The translations under genes were made by a program, and so were the position numbers. 64,000 bases of DNA. It comes from Echinicola arenosa (GTDB lineage: Bacteria > Bacteroidota > Bacteroidia > Cytophagales > Cyclobacteriaceae). Below are positions 62,933 to 64,000 of the stretch, piece after piece (position 1 is the stretch's first letter; each line of letters opens with the position of its first letter). The stretch is from the NCBI RefSeq assembly GCF_014841125.1, contig NZ_JACYTQ010000011.1, positions 1 through 64,000 of the forward strand, given 5' to 3'. Below the pieces are notes generated by a model. That model did no database searches, was not told the DNA's origin, and worked only from the letters and a program-made list of their open reading frames with translations.

Positions 62933-64000
62933 ATGAAGGAATTAATATTATTATTCGATGAGAAATTAACCAAGGAAGTTGAGGAAAAGGTTTTGCCACT
63001 TTTAAAGGGGCATTTAAAAGCAAAGGTTCCTTTTAGTAATGAGCTCAACCTAACCCTATTAAAGGATGATTTAGTGGTCACTTATTTAAGTGATAAAAAA
63101 TTGAAATTGTTGGTTCAAATCGCTATTAGTCAAGGGTGGAGCATGGCTTTTTTGCCCCATCCAGAAATGGTCCATGGGCGACAAGGGTTTGGTATAGGAG
63201 CAAATCTGGAAAAGTCAGTCAAGCATATTCTGGAAAACGAATCATCAAAGCAGATTGATGTGTTATTGGTGAATGGTGATCATGTGATCAATACCGTTAT
63301 CATAGGTGAGTCTATGGGAGTGATGTATGGAACCGCTGAGTTGTCTTGGCTAAAGCAATTGATGGAGAAAGTGAAGAATCTTTTTGGAATGTTCAAGAGG
63401 GTTTTTTTGCATCCATATACCATTGTAATTCCGCAAGAAGAGAATGAAAGTGAAGAAAAGGAAGGTAAGAAAAATGAGATAAATACAGCAGCATTAGGAA
63501 TGGTCATAGTACAACATGGTCGAAGTTCATTGTTGAGCAGGAGGATTTTGGAGGATAGTTTTGTGGATGATGGCATGATGCACAACTTGGTTTTGGCTCC
63601 ACAAAGTGTAATGTCTCTCATAGGCTTTGGTTTGAAAAGCTTTTTCGGATCAAGAAAGAACCCCAAACTTCCTCCGTTTGTAGCGCATATTAGAACCCGT
63701 AAAATGAAGATTTCTAGTCAAGAGACTATGGAGTACACTGTGGATGGTGTTTCTCAAAATGCTAAAGAAATTGAATTAGAGGTAAAGAATAAAGCTTTGC
63801 GGATTATTCCAGGGAGATATTTAGATACCGAAGCGGAAGCAAATAATAAAGAAGTTTTTAAAACACAGCTTTTGCCTAGAGGAGAGGCAAAGGAAGAATT
63901 GTTAAGAGGGCCACTTCCATATATCTACCATGCTACTACGGATGAGTTTAAAGATCTGTTTACCCAGCTTAGGGAAAATTCAGTTCCCAAATCTAGTTAT
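62933..64000 (+). CDS. Diacylglycerol-kinase-like protein, 3' end beyond the window
   Basis: Open reading frame starting at ATG 62933 (14 bases after mutB) and still open at the window edge, 356 codons so far. The region FLPHPEMVHGRQGFGIGANL, then IDVLLVNGDHVINTVIIGES, lines up with the lipid-kinase stretch of the form LPLGTGNDFAR, IDVGRVNGRYFLNVAGIG. The end VDGVSQNAKEIELEVKNKAL resembles the beta-sandwich end of that fold. The catalytic GGDGT loop is not seen, so it is likely inactive as a kinase. The last visible residues (FKDLFTQLRENSVPKSSY) would suit the start of a DUF389 membrane domain, which is a guess. Confidence 0.62.
   Translation, partial: MKELILLFDEKLTKEVEEKVLPLLKGHLKAKVPFSNELNLTLLKDDLVVTYLSDKKLKLLVQIAISQGWSMAFLPHPEMVHGRQGFGIGANLEKSVKHILENESSKQIDVLLVNGDHVINTVIIGESMGVMYGTAELSWLKQLMEKVKNLFGMFKRVFLHPYTIVIPQEENESEEKEGKKNEINTAALGMVIVQHGRSSLLSRRILEDSFVDDGMMHNLVLAPQSVMSLIGFGLKSFFGSRKNPKLPPFVAHIRTRKMKISSQETMEYTVDGVSQNAKEIELEVKNKALRIIPGRYLDTEAEANNKEVFKTQLLPRGEAKEELLRGPLPYIYHATTDEFKDLFTQLRENSVPKSSY

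Noticed and set aside
1-64000. Insertion sequences, CRISPR arrays, prophage or tRNA genes
   Set aside because: No transposase, repeat-spacer pattern, phage genes or cloverleaf was recognised in the window.

Overview
The window looks like a chromosomal segment of a Bacteroidota member, most likely order Cytophagales and near the Cyclobacteriaceae (Algoriphagus, Echinicola and Cyclobacterium are the closest I can suggest). Supporting signs are the DUF3078, DUF349, DUF2795 and DUF1684 families, the rplM-rpsI-rpsB-tsf order, LytS/LytTR regulation, methylmalonyl-CoA mutase split into two genes, starts without strong Shine-Dalgarno sequences, and promoter-like sites matching the Bacteroidota pattern TTTG, 18-20 bases, TAnnTTTG. 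The genus is inference. No insertion sequence, CRISPR array, tRNA or prophage was seen; most of the window is core genome.

Layout. 1-124 is the 3' end of a 5S rRNA with its terminator. 483-5701 is a small surface-glycan locus: a WecA-like phosphoglycosyltransferase, a DegT/PglE-like aminotransferase, a PglC-like sugar transferase and a PglF-like 4,6-dehydratase. 5813-7545 is dnaX, split by a run of ten A's into a gamma-length frame and a tau-specific frame. 7542-12133 (minus) holds a DUF3078 protein, an MltD-like transglycosylase, an O-methyltransferase and an M16 peptidase. 12269-14393 holds a family 2 glycosyltransferase and aminopeptidase P. 14464-17094 (minus) is tsf, rpsB, rpsI, rplM. 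17301-20838 (minus) is an RluA-type synthase, a PhoR/PhoB-like pair and a DUF3108 protein. 20992-25302 has recA, a MacB-like permease, queA and ispD. 25435-28033 is a LiaF-like protein with a LytS/LytTR pair. 28065-33895 has DUF2795, DUF349, ettA, an aminotransferase and a phospholipase C-like protein. 34109-40487 is rpsT, radC, DUF1684, pheT, a coiled-coil protein, zapA and rny.

40851-44715 holds a PEGA-like protein, a glycine-zipper OmpA lipoprotein, an unknown protein, a 2OG-Fe(II) oxygenase and sucD. 44838-49518 encodes two large sensor kinases whose domains look complementary. 49527-51836 is a compact three-gene ABC system with a histidine-rich permease and a CxxC secreted protein, the best candidate here for a poorly described system, probably metal handling. 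51854-55207 includes a class IV aminotransferase, a lipoprotein, and cytochrome c, SCO and HemJ genes. 55699-62918 holds meaB, mutA and mutB, with dnaA on the opposite strand between them. A degenerate diacylglycerol-kinase-like protein runs off the right edge.

The genes worth most attention are the dnaX slip site, the candidate metal ABC cassette, the paired kinases (one with an altered H-box), the minimal glycan locus, and the divergent promoter region with a perfect palindrome at 43108-43119.
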